DNA from: Clostridiaceae bacterium
GTDB taxonomy: Bacteria; Bacillota_A; Clostridia; Clostridiales; Clostridiaceae
Assembly (NCBI GenBank): GCA_029256485.1
Contig: JAQSXU010000002.1
Span: 1 to 64,000, forward strand
Reading direction: 5' to 3'
Length of the DNA: 64,000 nt
The translations under genes were made by a program, and so were the position numbers. The notes under the pieces were generated by a model. It did not search any database and was not told where the DNA came from. It saw only the letters and a program-made list of their open reading frames with translations. Positions 34,895-43,788 of the stretch are shown here, one piece after another. Each line of letters begins with the position of its first letter. Within the stretch, counting starts at the first letter, position 1.

Positions 34895-36173
34895 TTAAAA
34901 TAGGCAGTAGATATAAATAAGTACAAAAGAATATAGATATAAATGGTGCGTTAAGGCTAGTGAGAGGCACTAACACGGCTATATTCCATGGTATCAGAGG
35001 CGCAATTACTACAGCTGTGTTTTCAATGTCACTTGCTAATTTATAATTATCTATTTTATTTTTTAAATAAATTTTTTTTACAAGTAATTCTGTAAGCATT
35101 ATTGCAATCACTTGAGTGCAGCCAAACGCCGAGGCTATGATACTTACCAAAACCGTTGTAAAATATACAGATCTTTTAGATTTTGCTTTTAAAATTATAT
35201 TTTCTAAGGATTTTAGCATATCAGTGTTTTCGAATATTCCCGCAAATGTTGATGAAATAAAAACTATAAAAGATACTTTCACCATAGAAATGATTCCACC
35301 ACCAGTCATTACTTTACTTAAATTTGAACCATTGTCCATAGTAAAACCAAATATAGCATATTTCAATATGCTAACCATGCTTCTATGCTGAATTATATTA
35401 CTTATAGCAACTGCTAGTATAATACTTATTGACATAGACTTTTTTACATCAATTTTAAAAAAAGATAGTACTAATATTATAAGTGCAGGCATTAAAGTTA
35501 AGAAATTAATTGTAAAGTAAGTACTGATTTCATTAACCATTGATGCATTTGCATTGCTTAATGGACTTTTAATTGAGATAATAGCATAAATTAGTACAGT
35601 AAATATAAATGGTAAAACTGATGTTCTAACCATATTACTAATATTTTTATAAAGATTAGTGTTAGTGATTGATGCTACTAAATTTGCAGAAGATGACATG
35701 GGAGAACATCTATCTCCAAAATATGCCCCTGATATGATGGCCCCTGCTGTTATAGGTACGCTAGCACCACCGCTTGTACCCATTATCATAAGTGCTATGC
35801 CAACTGTACTTACTGTTCCAAAGGATGTTCCAATAAGAAAGGATACCAAACATGTAATTAAAAAAGTACATAAAATAAACATTCTGGAACTTATGTATTT
35901 TATACCATAATAAACAATTGATGGGACAGTGCCAGCAGATATCCATATAGATGTTATGGTTCCTATCAATATAAATATTTCTAATATCAAAAATGATTTT
36001 TTACCACCATCATATGCCATTATTAGGACTTCTCTAAAAGTATATCCTCTTTTCATGGATAAAAGTATAAATATTATTAAGCATATTACAAGAGGAAAAC
36101 CAGCAAAAATGCCCCTTACGACACTAAATAAAAGTATAGCAAAACTTAAAGAAAACGCTAAAATTATATTCAT
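34875..36173 (-). CDS. NhaC-family Na+/H+ antiporter
   Basis: The 432-residue protein has about eleven membrane segments and the NhaC family motifs GTSFGTVSTVGIALM (about 116) and ISGAYFGDRCSPMSSSANL (about 147). NhaC-type antiporters exchange Na+ for H+, and relatives exchange malate and lactate or arginine and ornithine. It is a single gene with an AAGGA site, downstream of the GcvH-like gene but separated from it by a terminator. The exact substrate is not determined. Confidence 0.9.
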   Translation of the reverse strand: MNIILAFSLSFAILLFSVVRGIFAGFPLVICLIIFILLSMKRGYTFREVLIMAYDGGKKSFLILEIFILIGTITSIWISAGTVPSIVYYGIKYISSRMFILCTFLITCLVSFLIGTSFGTVSTVGIALMIMGTSGGASVPITAGAIISGAYFGDRCSPMSSSANLVASITNTNLYKNISNMVRTSVLPFIFTVLIYAIISIKSPLSNANASMVNEISTYFTINFLTLMPALIILVLSFFKIDVKKSMSISIILAVAISNIIQHRSMVSILKYAIFGFTMDNGSNLSKVMTGGGIISMVKVSFIVFISSTFAGIFENTDMLKSLENIILKAKSKRSVYFTTVLVSIIASAFGCTQVIAIMLTELLVKKIYLKNKIDNYKLASDIENTAVVIAPLIPWNIAVLVPLTSLNAPFISIFFCTYLYLLPILNIPGKK

Positions 36174-36255
36174 ATTATTCCTTCTTTATCTTAAGTATAA
36201 ATTAATTATATATTATATCAAAAATTATCATTAATGTATGTAGTAATATAAAAAA

Positions 36256-36280
36256 GCATAAAGCAATAGTTACTTTATGC
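36256..36280 (-). terminator. terminator after the GcvH-like gene
   Basis: GCATAAAG and CTTTATGC pair around nine bases, with six T following on the minus strand. Confidence 0.85.
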
Positions 36281-36302
36281 CTTAAATTGTTTATTTCATT
36301 TC

Positions 36303-36659
36303 TTAATTACATATTTCTTTATACTCTTTTAATGATAATAATTCATCTAATTCATCAGCATCTAAAATGTCACATTTTATTATATATACGCTTTCACTAT
36401 CCTCATTAATTAAACCAGTATCTTCTTCTAAATCCTCGTTATACTTAATAACCTTTACATGCAACGGACATTTAAAATCTATCACACTATCAGTGAATTC
36501 AACTGTAAAAATTGTCTCACCTTTTTCAATAATTTCTCCTGCATCTGGCATTTCAACCATAATAACTTCACCAACAGTATCTCTTATATGGTTAGTAATA
36601 CCAATTTCAACTTTATTACCTCTTTGTTTTATCCAGAGATTCTCCTCGGTATATTTCAT
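36303..36659 (-). CDS. GcvH-like protein lacking the lipoyl-lysine
   Basis: The 118-residue protein aligns over its length with glycine cleavage H protein: YTEENLWI at the start, VEIGITNHIRDTVGEVIMVEMPDAGEIIEKGE in the middle, and a helical end. In H proteins the lipoylated lysine sits in VESVKAASD. Here the matching stretch is VEFTDSVID, with Asp57 in the lysine's place and no lysine at a neighbouring position. It cannot carry lipoate in the usual way. It is transcribed alone; no gcvT or gcvP is nearby. It may be a structural or regulatory relative. Confidence 0.85.
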   Translation of the reverse strand: MKYTEENLWIKQRGNKVEIGITNHIRDTVGEVIMVEMPDAGEIIEKGETIFTVEFTDSVIDFKCPLHVKVIKYNEDLEEDTGLINEDSESVYIIKCDILDADELDELLSLKEYKEICN

Positions 36660-36763
36660 GTATAATAACCCCCTATATTTACTTTCTTATTATACTTCAT
36701 AATATATTGTTTATTAAAATTTTATTCATAAATTACAAAATTCTAATAATAAAGTGTTCACTT

Positions 36764-36797
36764 AAAAAAGAAATTGCGTAAACGCAATTTCTTTTTT
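36764..36797 (-). terminator. terminator after pepP
   Basis: AAAAAAGAAATTGCGT and ACGCAATTTCTTTTTT pair perfectly around two bases. It overlaps the end of pepP by one base. Confidence 0.9.
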
Positions 36798-38039
36798 TTA
36801 TCTGCACATAAAGTTTTCTATATCTTCAATAGATTTTATCATATTTTTTGTTAATACTTTACATCCTGTTTCTGTTATTAATAAATCATCCTCTATTCTT
36901 ACTCCAATACTTTCTTCGGGAATGTAAAGTCCTGGTTCATTGGTAATAACCATACCTGCTTGAAGATTCATTTCCTTACCGCCAACGTCATGAGTGTCAC
37001 TGCCTAAATGGTGACCGAAGCTGTGAAAGTAATATTTTGATAGTTCACTTTTCCCTTTTATTAAGCCTAGGTCTATCAATCCATCCGTTAATATATTCCT
37101 AACTGTATCTTCCAAATCAGCAAAGCTGATTCCTGCTTTAGCTTTTTCTATTACTGCCATATTTGCTTTTAAAACAACATTATATATTTGTTTTTGCCTC
37201 TCAGTGAACTTACCGGATACTGGGAATGTACGGGTTATATCTGCATTGTAGTATTCATATTGAGCACCTAAATCACAAAGCACAAGATCATTTTCGTTAG
37301 TTTTACAATTATTACTGCTGTAATGTAAAGTAGCTCCATTTTTGCCGCTTCCGCAGATTGTATTAAATGCCTTATCTACTACCCCGTTTCTTCTAAGTGA
37401 GTAATCAAAATAGGCTTCAATTTCATATTCCATCATGCCGGGCATGCAGTTTTTCATCATATTCTCCACGCCTTCAATAGTAATAGCAATAGCTTTCTCC
37501 ATGACATCTATTTCCTCTTGTGTTTTAATTACTCTTAACTTACAAATTTCATGATAAATGTTTTTAACCATTATATGAGGATATTTTGTTCTCAATTCAT
37601 CTGCATAACTTTGAGCATTATTTAATGAATTTGACCATTCTGCTCTTTCTAGATCAAAATATGCAAACTGAAAATTAAACCTACCCAGTAATCCCCCAAT
37701 ATATCCTTGAAATTCATCAATGTATTGAATAGATATTATTCCACTTTTTTCCGCTACTTCATCCTTAGAAATTCGTTCACCTACCCATCTTGCCATTACA
37801 GGATCTTGTCTTTCTATAAACATAACCTCATTTATAATGCCATTTCTTTTATAGGCAGTAAATATTAAATTTTCTTCTGCTATACCAGTAAGATATAAAA
37901 AGTTTCTGTTGGGCGTAAAACTATATTTCTCATCCGCAGATTTATATGGTGCTTGTCCTGCAAATAATACTAGTATAGAATTGTCTTCTAACTTTTCATA
38001 TAGTTTGTCCCTGTTTTTTACATAAAAATTTTTATCCAT
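36798..38039 (-). CDS. pepP: Xaa-Pro aminopeptidase (aminopeptidase P)
   Basis: This M24 metallopeptidase removes an N-terminal residue before proline. The 413-residue protein has an N-terminal creatinase-like domain (about 1-165) and the pita-bread catalytic domain. Its metal ligands lie in DLGAQYEYYNADITRTFP (two Asp), HSFGHHLGSDTHDVGG (His), NEPGLY (Glu) and RIEDDLL (Glu). It is transcribed as a single unit or with the membrane protein gene upstream (32-base gap). Confidence 0.94.
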   Translation of the reverse strand: MDKNFYVKNRDKLYEKLEDNSILVLFAGQAPYKSADEKYSFTPNRNFLYLTGIAEENLIFTAYKRNGIINEVMFIERQDPVMARWVGERISKDEVAEKSGIISIQYIDEFQGYIGGLLGRFNFQFAYFDLERAEWSNSLNNAQSYADELRTKYPHIMVKNIYHEICKLRVIKTQEEIDVMEKAIAITIEGVENMMKNCMPGMMEYEIEAYFDYSLRRNGVVDKAFNTICGSGKNGATLHYSSNNCKTNENDLVLCDLGAQYEYYNADITRTFPVSGKFTERQKQIYNVVLKANMAVIEKAKAGISFADLEDTVRNILTDGLIDLGLIKGKSELSKYYFHSFGHHLGSDTHDVGGKEMNLQAGMVITNEPGLYIPEESIGVRIEDDLLITETGCKVLTKNMIKSIEDIENFMCR

Positions 38040-38071
38040 TATTTTATCCCCCTGTATATTATTATATATAA

Positions 38072-38353
38072 TTATTTTTTTTGAACATCTTTATAATCCA
38101 CATCTATAACATTTTTTATTTTGGACTTACTTTCATCATCAAACCCTGGTTTATTATTTAAAATTTCAATATTATCATTACTATTTTCATTTCTTTTAAT
38201 TTTTAAATTAACTATACGCACTTTAATAAATTTATATAGTAAATAAGCTGCAACTAACACCGCAATAATTGGAATAAGTTGAATAAATAAATAGCCTACA
38301 GCTATAATAAGAATAAAAATCAAAATACCTAATAAATAATTATTGTATTTCAT
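38072..38353 (-). CDS. small membrane protein
   Basis: This 93-residue protein has two hydrophobic segments (YLLGILIFILIIAVGYLFI and IIAVLVAAYLLYKFI) followed by a charged tail. The ATG at 38353 has GGAGAG upstream; the frame extends to 38419 without a site. I do not recognise the family. It sits upstream of pepP. Confidence 0.65.
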   Translation of the reverse strand: MKYNNYLLGILIFILIIAVGYLFIQLIPIIAVLVAAYLLYKFIKVRIVNLKIKRNENSNDNIEILNNKPGFDDESKSKIKNVIDVDYKDVQKK

Positions 38354-38534
38354 ATTATCTCTCCTTTGCCTCTGCTTAAAACACTTATACTTAATATAGA
38401 TAATACATCTGAAAAACAAAATTGTAAATTAAAAACAGGCTTTTCTCAATTATAGCTTCAATTTAGGTAATATAATATATTTAACTACATTACTTACTTA
38501 AATAATGCCCTCATTTAATAGAGGGCATTAACGT

Positions 38535-41009
38535 TTATCTGCTCTTTTGGATTATAATGTCTTCATATTTTAAAATACTTAAAGTGCTTAATCGTACTCC
38601 TAAAATGCCGTCCTGGGAGGTATACCCAATTTGAGGATGATATAAAAATATCCATGGAACATCTTGAACAATAATTTTTTGGATTTTTTCGTACATTTTT
38701 ATTCTCTTCTCAGGATTTACAATCTGTTTAGCTTTTTCCATGAGATCACTTACTTCATCATTATTATATCTTGTAAAATCCGTAACATTAGTATGATTAA
38801 ATAATGGCTGCAAAAAGTTGTCTGGATCCCCTGTATCTGCAATCCATCTCCCTATGTAGAGATCACACTGTGATATCTTTTCCGGTGTTAGATATTTATC
38901 AGATGGCACTTTATTTATTGTGCACTCCACCCCAACCTCTTTTAAATCTCTTATAATTGCCTCTGTGATTTTATTGAATAAGGTATCTTCACTTTCATCC
39001 CTATAATTAATTTTAATTTTTTTAGCATTTGAATACTTATTTATTATTTCTCTAGCCTTCTGAGGATTATATTGAAATCCGCTTAATTCGGTATTAGTAA
39101 CTATTGCAGGAGGAAAAGGTCCTTTGCTTTCAACTGCCATACCACCTAAAATTTCTTTTATTATATTTTGCCTGTTAACCGCTAAATTAAGAGCTCTTCT
39201 TAATTCTGCATTGGATGCATATGGTGAATTAGATTCTAAGTTAAATCCAGCATAATATGTACCTAATATACTTCTAAACTTAATATCGCCTTTACCGGAG
39301 GTTTTAAGACTTTCTAAGTTTTCCTTGTTTTCTACATTTATGAAGTCAAATTTTTCTTCCAGAAATCCTTTAGAACTATCATTTATATCATAATAGAGTT
39401 CAATTCTGTCCACATAAGGTGCACCTCTAAAAAAATCTACAAAAGCTTTAAGTACATATTTTTCATTGTCTTTGCTTTCAATCATATATGGTCCGCACCC
39501 TGTAAACTTGCCATTATTAACATCTTCTTTGGCAATTATTGAAACACAAAATTGGCCTAAATTTAATAAAAATCCGCTGTAAGGTGACTTTAATTTTAAT
39601 GCTATTCTATACTTGTCTATTATCTTTATACCTTTAACATTATTAGAAATTCCTTTGTTAAAATCCTCAGCACCTTCTATTTGATCCAAGTACCAGAAGT
39701 TGGCGGACTTAAGTGAAGGGCTTAATAACCTTTCAAATGAATATTTAACATCTTCTGCTACTATTTCTCTGCCATTATGAAATTTTGCTCCCCTTCTTAA
39801 ATTAAATACCCATGTTACTCCATCCTCTTCTACATCCCAGCTTTTTGCAATACCTGGTATAATTTCACCTGTAGGTCCTATTAAAAGTAAACCTGCGTGA
39901 ACATTAAATAGAATTTGAGCACTTTGCTGGTCGTATGCCAGTGCTGGATCCATGTTAAGCGGCACTCCGCTTATGCATGTTCTCAAGGTATACTGTTGAT
40001 TTTTTACTGAATCTATTTCACCCAAAAGTTTATCTGAAATACTCTTTAAATCCTTTGTTACCTCTGAAAGCATGTCAATAGATGTTTTTGTATATTTACT
40101 GTTTAAAGATGCCCATTCCACCATTGACATTACTTTCCCGGAAATGACATTCATCTCTTCTGCTGAATTAACAATATTCTCCAGGCTAGTTGTTTGCTTT
40201 GAAGCGGCAGTACTAATTTCTGAAGCCACATCTGTAGTAGTGTTTACAGCATCAATAATATTACTGAACACTTCCATTGTATTATTTGCAATATTTGTAC
40301 CCTCTTTAACCTTTTCAGCACTTTTATCCATAGCTTTCATTGTTTCATCAATGCTTTTATTAATTTCTGAAATAGTTTTGGAAATGTGCTCCGCAGATTC
40401 GGAACTCCTTTGAGCTAATTTTTTTACCTCCGCAGCAACAACTGCAAACCCTTTTCCGGCTTCTCCAGCTCTTGCAGCCTCAATTGCAGCATTAAGTGAT
40501 AGTAAATTTGTTTGATTTGAAATGTCTTTAATTATCTTCAACATTTCATTAATTTGAATTGCCTTTGTGTTTAAATCTAAAACGACGTCTTTAACATTAG
40601 TAACAGATTCTTCAATTTCTTTCATAGCATCCAGGGAATTTGTTACGGCTTGACTTCCCTTATTTGCAATTTCAAGTGTCTGTGCTGCTATAGATTTGGA
40701 ATTTTCCGTACTTGCTATAACTTGCTCAGCTATTGCAGAGTAACTGCTTATTTCATCAACTACCCTCTCAATTGATTCCATTTGTATTTCAACATTATGT
40801 GCAATATTATTTGTTACATTTATTAAATTATCTGCAACAAAATCAGTTTCGTTTACTTTTAAAATTATTTTGTCTACTATACAATTTTGGTTATGCTTTA
40901 GCAAGGCAGTTTCACTGTTATCATTAGTAACAATATTGCTATCCTTTTTAACATCAGAATCGTTATTCTTCAATGTATTATCTTCATTCTTTCGTTTAAA
41001 ATTAAACAC
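38535..41009 (-). CDS. soluble chemoreceptor fused to a family-5 solute-binding-protein domain
   Basis: This 824-residue protein joins two normally separate domains. Residues about 50-335 form a methyl-accepting chemotaxis signalling coiled coil with the conserved tip [20 protein letters not shown], starting near 159. Residues about 340-820 match an SBP_bac_5 oligopeptide/dipeptide-binding protein ([55 protein letters not shown]). The protein has no signal peptide, lipobox or membrane helix, so the binding domain is expected to be cytoplasmic. It probably reports an intracellular peptide or metal-peptide to the chemotaxis kinase. It is a single gene; no opp transporter or che gene is adjacent. 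Confidence 0.88.
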   Translation of the reverse strand: MFNFKRKNEDNTLKNNDSDVKKDSNIVTNDNSETALLKHNQNCIVDKIILKVNETDFVADNLINVTNNIAHNVEIQMESIERVVDEISSYSAIAEQVIASTENSKSIAAQTLEIANKGSQAVTNSLDAMKEIEESVTNVKDVVLDLNTKAIQINEMLKIIKDISNQTNLLSLNAAIEAARAGEAGKGFAVVAAEVKKLAQRSSESAEHISKTISEINKSIDETMKAMDKSAEKVKEGTNIANNTMEVFSNIIDAVNTTTDVASEISTAASKQTTSLENIVNSAEEMNVISGKVMSMVEWASLNSKYTKTSIDMLSEVTKDLKSISDKLLGEIDSVKNQQYTLRTCISGVPLNMDPALAYDQQSAQILFNVHAGLLLIGPTGEIIPGIAKSWDVEEDGVTWVFNLRRGAKFHNGREIVAEDVKYSFERLLSPSLKSANFWYLDQIEGAEDFNKGISNNVKGIKIIDKYRIALKLKSPYSGFLLNLGQFCVSIIAKEDVNNGKFTGCGPYMIESKDNEKYVLKAFVDFFRGAPYVDRIELYYDINDSSKGFLEEKFDFINVENKENLESLKTSGKGDIKFRSILGTYYAGFNLESNSPYASNAELRRALNLAVNRQNIIKEILGGMAVESKGPFPPAIVTNTELSGFQYNPQKAREIINKYSNAKKIKINYRDESEDTLFNKITEAIIRDLKEVGVECTINKVPSDKYLTPEKISQCDLYIGRWIADTGDPDNFLQPLFNHTNVTDFTRYNNDEVSDLMEKAKQIVNPEKRIKMYEKIQKIIVQDVPWIFLYHPQIGYTSQDGILGVRLSTLSILKYEDIIIQKSR

Positions 41010-41189
41010 AAAATTTACTTCCTTTCCTTATTTACTAATTTTCTCATATTTGAATATCGTTTATTTGTTTGAAAACATTAGATTAGCAATATAATAATTA
41101 TAGAATAAATATCACATCTTTGTATACATTATTAATATAATATTTATCAATTTATATTTTTAACAATAATTGAAAACAGGAGGGAATAA

Positions 41190-41360
41190 ATGGATAATAA
41201 TAAGAGCCATTTAAGAAGTGATGAAAAATCTAATGCAGAATTAAGAAAAATGTTTCCTAGGGATGGCGGTGATATAGGAATAGAGAATGGAGATAAAATT
41301 GGGTCTAGCGAAAATGGCAAAAAATTTACAAAGAGATCAAAATTATCCCATAATAAATAA
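41190..41360 (+). CDS. hypothetical 56-residue hydrophilic protein
   Basis: The ORF starts at an ATG behind AGGAGGG. The product is highly charged, begins MDNNKSHLRSDEKSNAELRK and has GDIGIENGDKIGSSENGKK, with no hydrophobic segment. The composition resembles small spore or stress proteins, but no family is recognised. A strong terminator follows directly. Confidence 0.6.
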   Translation: MDNNKSHLRSDEKSNAELRKMFPRDGGDIGIENGDKIGSSENGKKFTKRSKLSHNK

Positions 41361-41396
41361 AATAAAGGTATAAAGTTTTTACTTTATACCTTTATT
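41361..41396. terminator. bidirectional terminator after the 56-residue gene
   Basis: AATAAAGGTATAAAG and CTTTATACCTTTATT pair perfectly around six bases, between two convergent genes; it overlaps the deacetylase stop. Confidence 0.88.
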
Positions 41397-42240
41397 TTAT
41401 TTTAATTTTATAATAATACTCTTTAGTAGAGTACGTTATTGGTTCTATACTGTAACCTTCTGCTTTATATCTCTCAATTATTTTAGGAAGTGCTTTTACT
41501 GTATTTTTATTGTTAGAATTGCAATGCATTAATATTATTACATTGTTTTTATCACCCTTTATCCTTAATGAATTTTTCAAAAGAGTATTTTCATTTAGAT
41601 ATGCATTTACTCCATCTTCCAAGCTTGCATTCCAATCATATATTTTAAAATTATTCTTATGAAGTTCTTCCAATAATGATGGCGTTAAAATTTTACTGCT
41701 TCCTCCAGGAAACCTAACAGCCTTTGGATAAAAGCCAGTTACCTGTACAACTTTTTGAGCAGCTTTAATATTTTCATTGACAAATGAATTTTCACTCCTA
41801 TATATTGATTTAAAATTATGTGAGTAAGTGTGAACACCTATTCCATGGCCTTCTTTATATATCCTTTTTAGTATTTCTTCCTTTCCATCTATTTCTTTAC
41901 CAACAACAAAAAATGTTGCTTTTACATTATACTTTTTTAATATATCTAAAATTTGATTTGTTACTACATAAGTTGGCCCATCGTCAAATGTAATATAAGC
42001 TTTTTTTTCAGGGAAACCATCCAGCTGAACAGCCTGAACTTTTTTACTATTTATAAATGCAGAATTTCTAATTTTAAATATTTCACTAATTCTATCATAT
42101 ATCTCCTCTTGATTTAATACATTTTTAATACCACTTGAATAAGCTGAAATGGTATGTGTCTTTTGATAAATATGTGTAGATAGCGAAAAACATATAAGAA
42201 AGATTAAGCAAATATATGCTAAAAAGTATCGTTTCTTCAA
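41392..42240 (-). CDS. polysaccharide deacetylase (NodB domain), membrane-anchored
   Basis: The 282-residue protein has an N-terminal signal anchor (YFLAYICLIFLICFSLS), then a carbohydrate esterase 4 domain: ITFDDGP (Asp-Asp), HTYSHNF (metal histidines), RFPGGSS, and DWNASLEDG. It probably removes acetyl groups from peptidoglycan or another cell-surface glycan. The start is TTG at 42240 behind GGAGGTG. Confidence 0.93.
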   Translation of the reverse strand: MKKRYFLAYICLIFLICFSLSTHIYQKTHTISAYSSGIKNVLNQEEIYDRISEIFKIRNSAFINSKKVQAVQLDGFPEKKAYITFDDGPTYVVTNQILDILKKYNVKATFFVVGKEIDGKEEILKRIYKEGHGIGVHTYSHNFKSIYRSENSFVNENIKAAQKVVQVTGFYPKAVRFPGGSSKILTPSLLEELHKNNFKIYDWNASLEDGVNAYLNENTLLKNSLRIKGDKNNVIILMHCNSNNKNTVKALPKIIERYKAEGYSIEPITYSTKEYYYKIKIK

Positions 42241-42354
42241 AGCTAATACACCTCCATTTAAAAAGAGTGCTTAACATATAATGACAAGATTATTATACCC
42301 ATTTAAAAAAATTGGAGTAATGTAATTTTTCCCACATTTATAAGGAGGACAAGT

Positions 42355-43722
42355 ATGCATGTAAATAAAAACGGAAGTTATATATTAAACATATCGTTAC
42401 CGATAGTGGCAGAAATGATAATAATCACTTTAATTTCAATTATAGATTTAATCATGGTTGGAAATGCTGGTGGAAATCTATGCGTTACAGCTGTCGGGTT
42501 AAGCAGCGGAATTATGAACGTTTTTGTCAATATATTTATAACAACGGGCATATGTATAGCTATCACCTCAATAGTTTCAAGAAAGGTTGGAGCTAAAAAT
42601 TATGAAGAAGCCAATGAATATGCTTCATTAGGAATTGCTATAGGTTTAATAATTGCTATATTAATATTTATAATTATTTTTTTCTTTTGTGTAAGGCTAT
42701 TAATTATTGGAGGAGCAAAAGGAGAAATTTTATATATTGCAAAAGGTTTTACTGAAATAAGCTCTTTTTATATTTTTATATTGATGGTAAATTCTTTGAT
42801 AAATTGCTTATTTAGAGCCCATGGTGATACATATACTCCTTTCTTTGTATCCAGCTTAGTTTTTTTAAGTAAATTATTTATAAATTGGCTGCTTATTTAT
42901 AAGTTTAAATTTTTTGCTGTAACAATCAGCGCAGCTATAGCTTCTATTTTTAGTGAGTTAATTGGATTAACAATTTTGATATTTTTTCTTTCTATCAATA
43001 AAAATATTAAGCTAAGAATTAAATTTCTTTTTTATTTAGATAAAAATAAATTTATGGAATTAATAAGACTTTCCATACCATCTTCTCTTGAAGAAGCTGC
43101 ATATAGTATTAGCAGGTTATTATGCTCATTTATAATAATGCGTTCTAGTTCAATTGCCTTCGCAGCTAATGAAATTGCAAATTCAATAGAATCCATATCA
43201 GTAATGCCTGGCATTGGCTTTGGACTAGCTTCTACTACTTTAGCAGGTATAAACATAGGAAGAAATGATTACAAAAGAACAAAAAAAAATACAAGGGAGT
43301 GCTCTATGCTGGCTGTGGGTATTATGTCATGCTTTGCTTTAGTTTTTGTTATGATTCCTGACTTTTTGGTTAAAATATATTTAAATAACTCTGAATATCA
43401 GGTAATCAAATATGCTTCCTTATGCCTTGCCATTGGCGCATTAGAACAACCTTCCATAGCAATATCTTCTGTATACGCAGGTGCATTAAAAGGCCTAGGT
43501 GACACAAAGACTCCTTTTTTTATTTCTCTAATTTCAAGCTGGCTAATACGGCTGCCTTTAATTTATTATTTTATTTCAATCAGGAGGTTTTCCGTTGTAT
43601 ATGTTTGGTGGGTAACTGTTATACAATGGGCTTTTGATGCAGTATTGGCTGTTATTTTTTTCAAAATAAAAATAATAAAATATTCATTTAGGTATAGAAC
43701 AAAAAACTATAGAATAATGTAA
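42355..43722 (+). CDS. MATE-family multidrug/cation antiporter
   Basis: The 455-residue protein has 12 membrane helices and the MATE pattern: ISLPIVAEMI start, DLIMVGNAGG near 34, FRAHGDTYTPF near 154, and the repeat of these in the second half (GALKGLGDTKTPF near 375). MATE proteins export drugs or metabolites in exchange for Na+ or H+. The ATG follows AAGGAGGAC. It is a single gene converging on glgP. The substrate is unknown. Confidence 0.93.
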   Translation: MHVNKNGSYILNISLPIVAEMIIITLISIIDLIMVGNAGGNLCVTAVGLSSGIMNVFVNIFITTGICIAITSIVSRKVGAKNYEEANEYASLGIAIGLIIAILIFIIIFFFCVRLLIIGGAKGEILYIAKGFTEISSFYIFILMVNSLINCLFRAHGDTYTPFFVSSLVFLSKLFINWLLIYKFKFFAVTISAAIASIFSELIGLTILIFFLSINKNIKLRIKFLFYLDKNKFMELIRLSIPSSLEEAAYSISRLLCSFIIMRSSSIAFAANEIANSIESISVMPGIGFGLASTTLAGINIGRNDYKRTKKNTRECSMLAVGIMSCFALVFVMIPDFLVKIYLNNSEYQVIKYASLCLAIGALEQPSIAISSVYAGALKGLGDTKTPFFISLISSWLIRLPLIYYFISIRRFSVVYVWWVTVIQWAFDAVLAVIFFKIKIIKYSFRYRTKNYRIM

Positions 43723-43744
43723 TACTACGTTATTCTATAGTTTT
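43703..43744 (+). terminator. 15-bp hairpin spanning the MATE stop codon
   Basis: AAAACTATAGAATAA and TTATTCTATAGTTTT pair perfectly around 12 bases that include the gene's TAA. Confidence 0.8.
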
Positions 43745-43788
43745 GAATATGTATCCTGTATTTTTTAATATATCTAGTATTTCACTAA

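Noticed and set aside
40072..40413. 113-codon plus-strand ORF
   Set aside because: It is antisense to the chemoreceptor coiled coil, whose heptads give an artificial hydrophobic translation.
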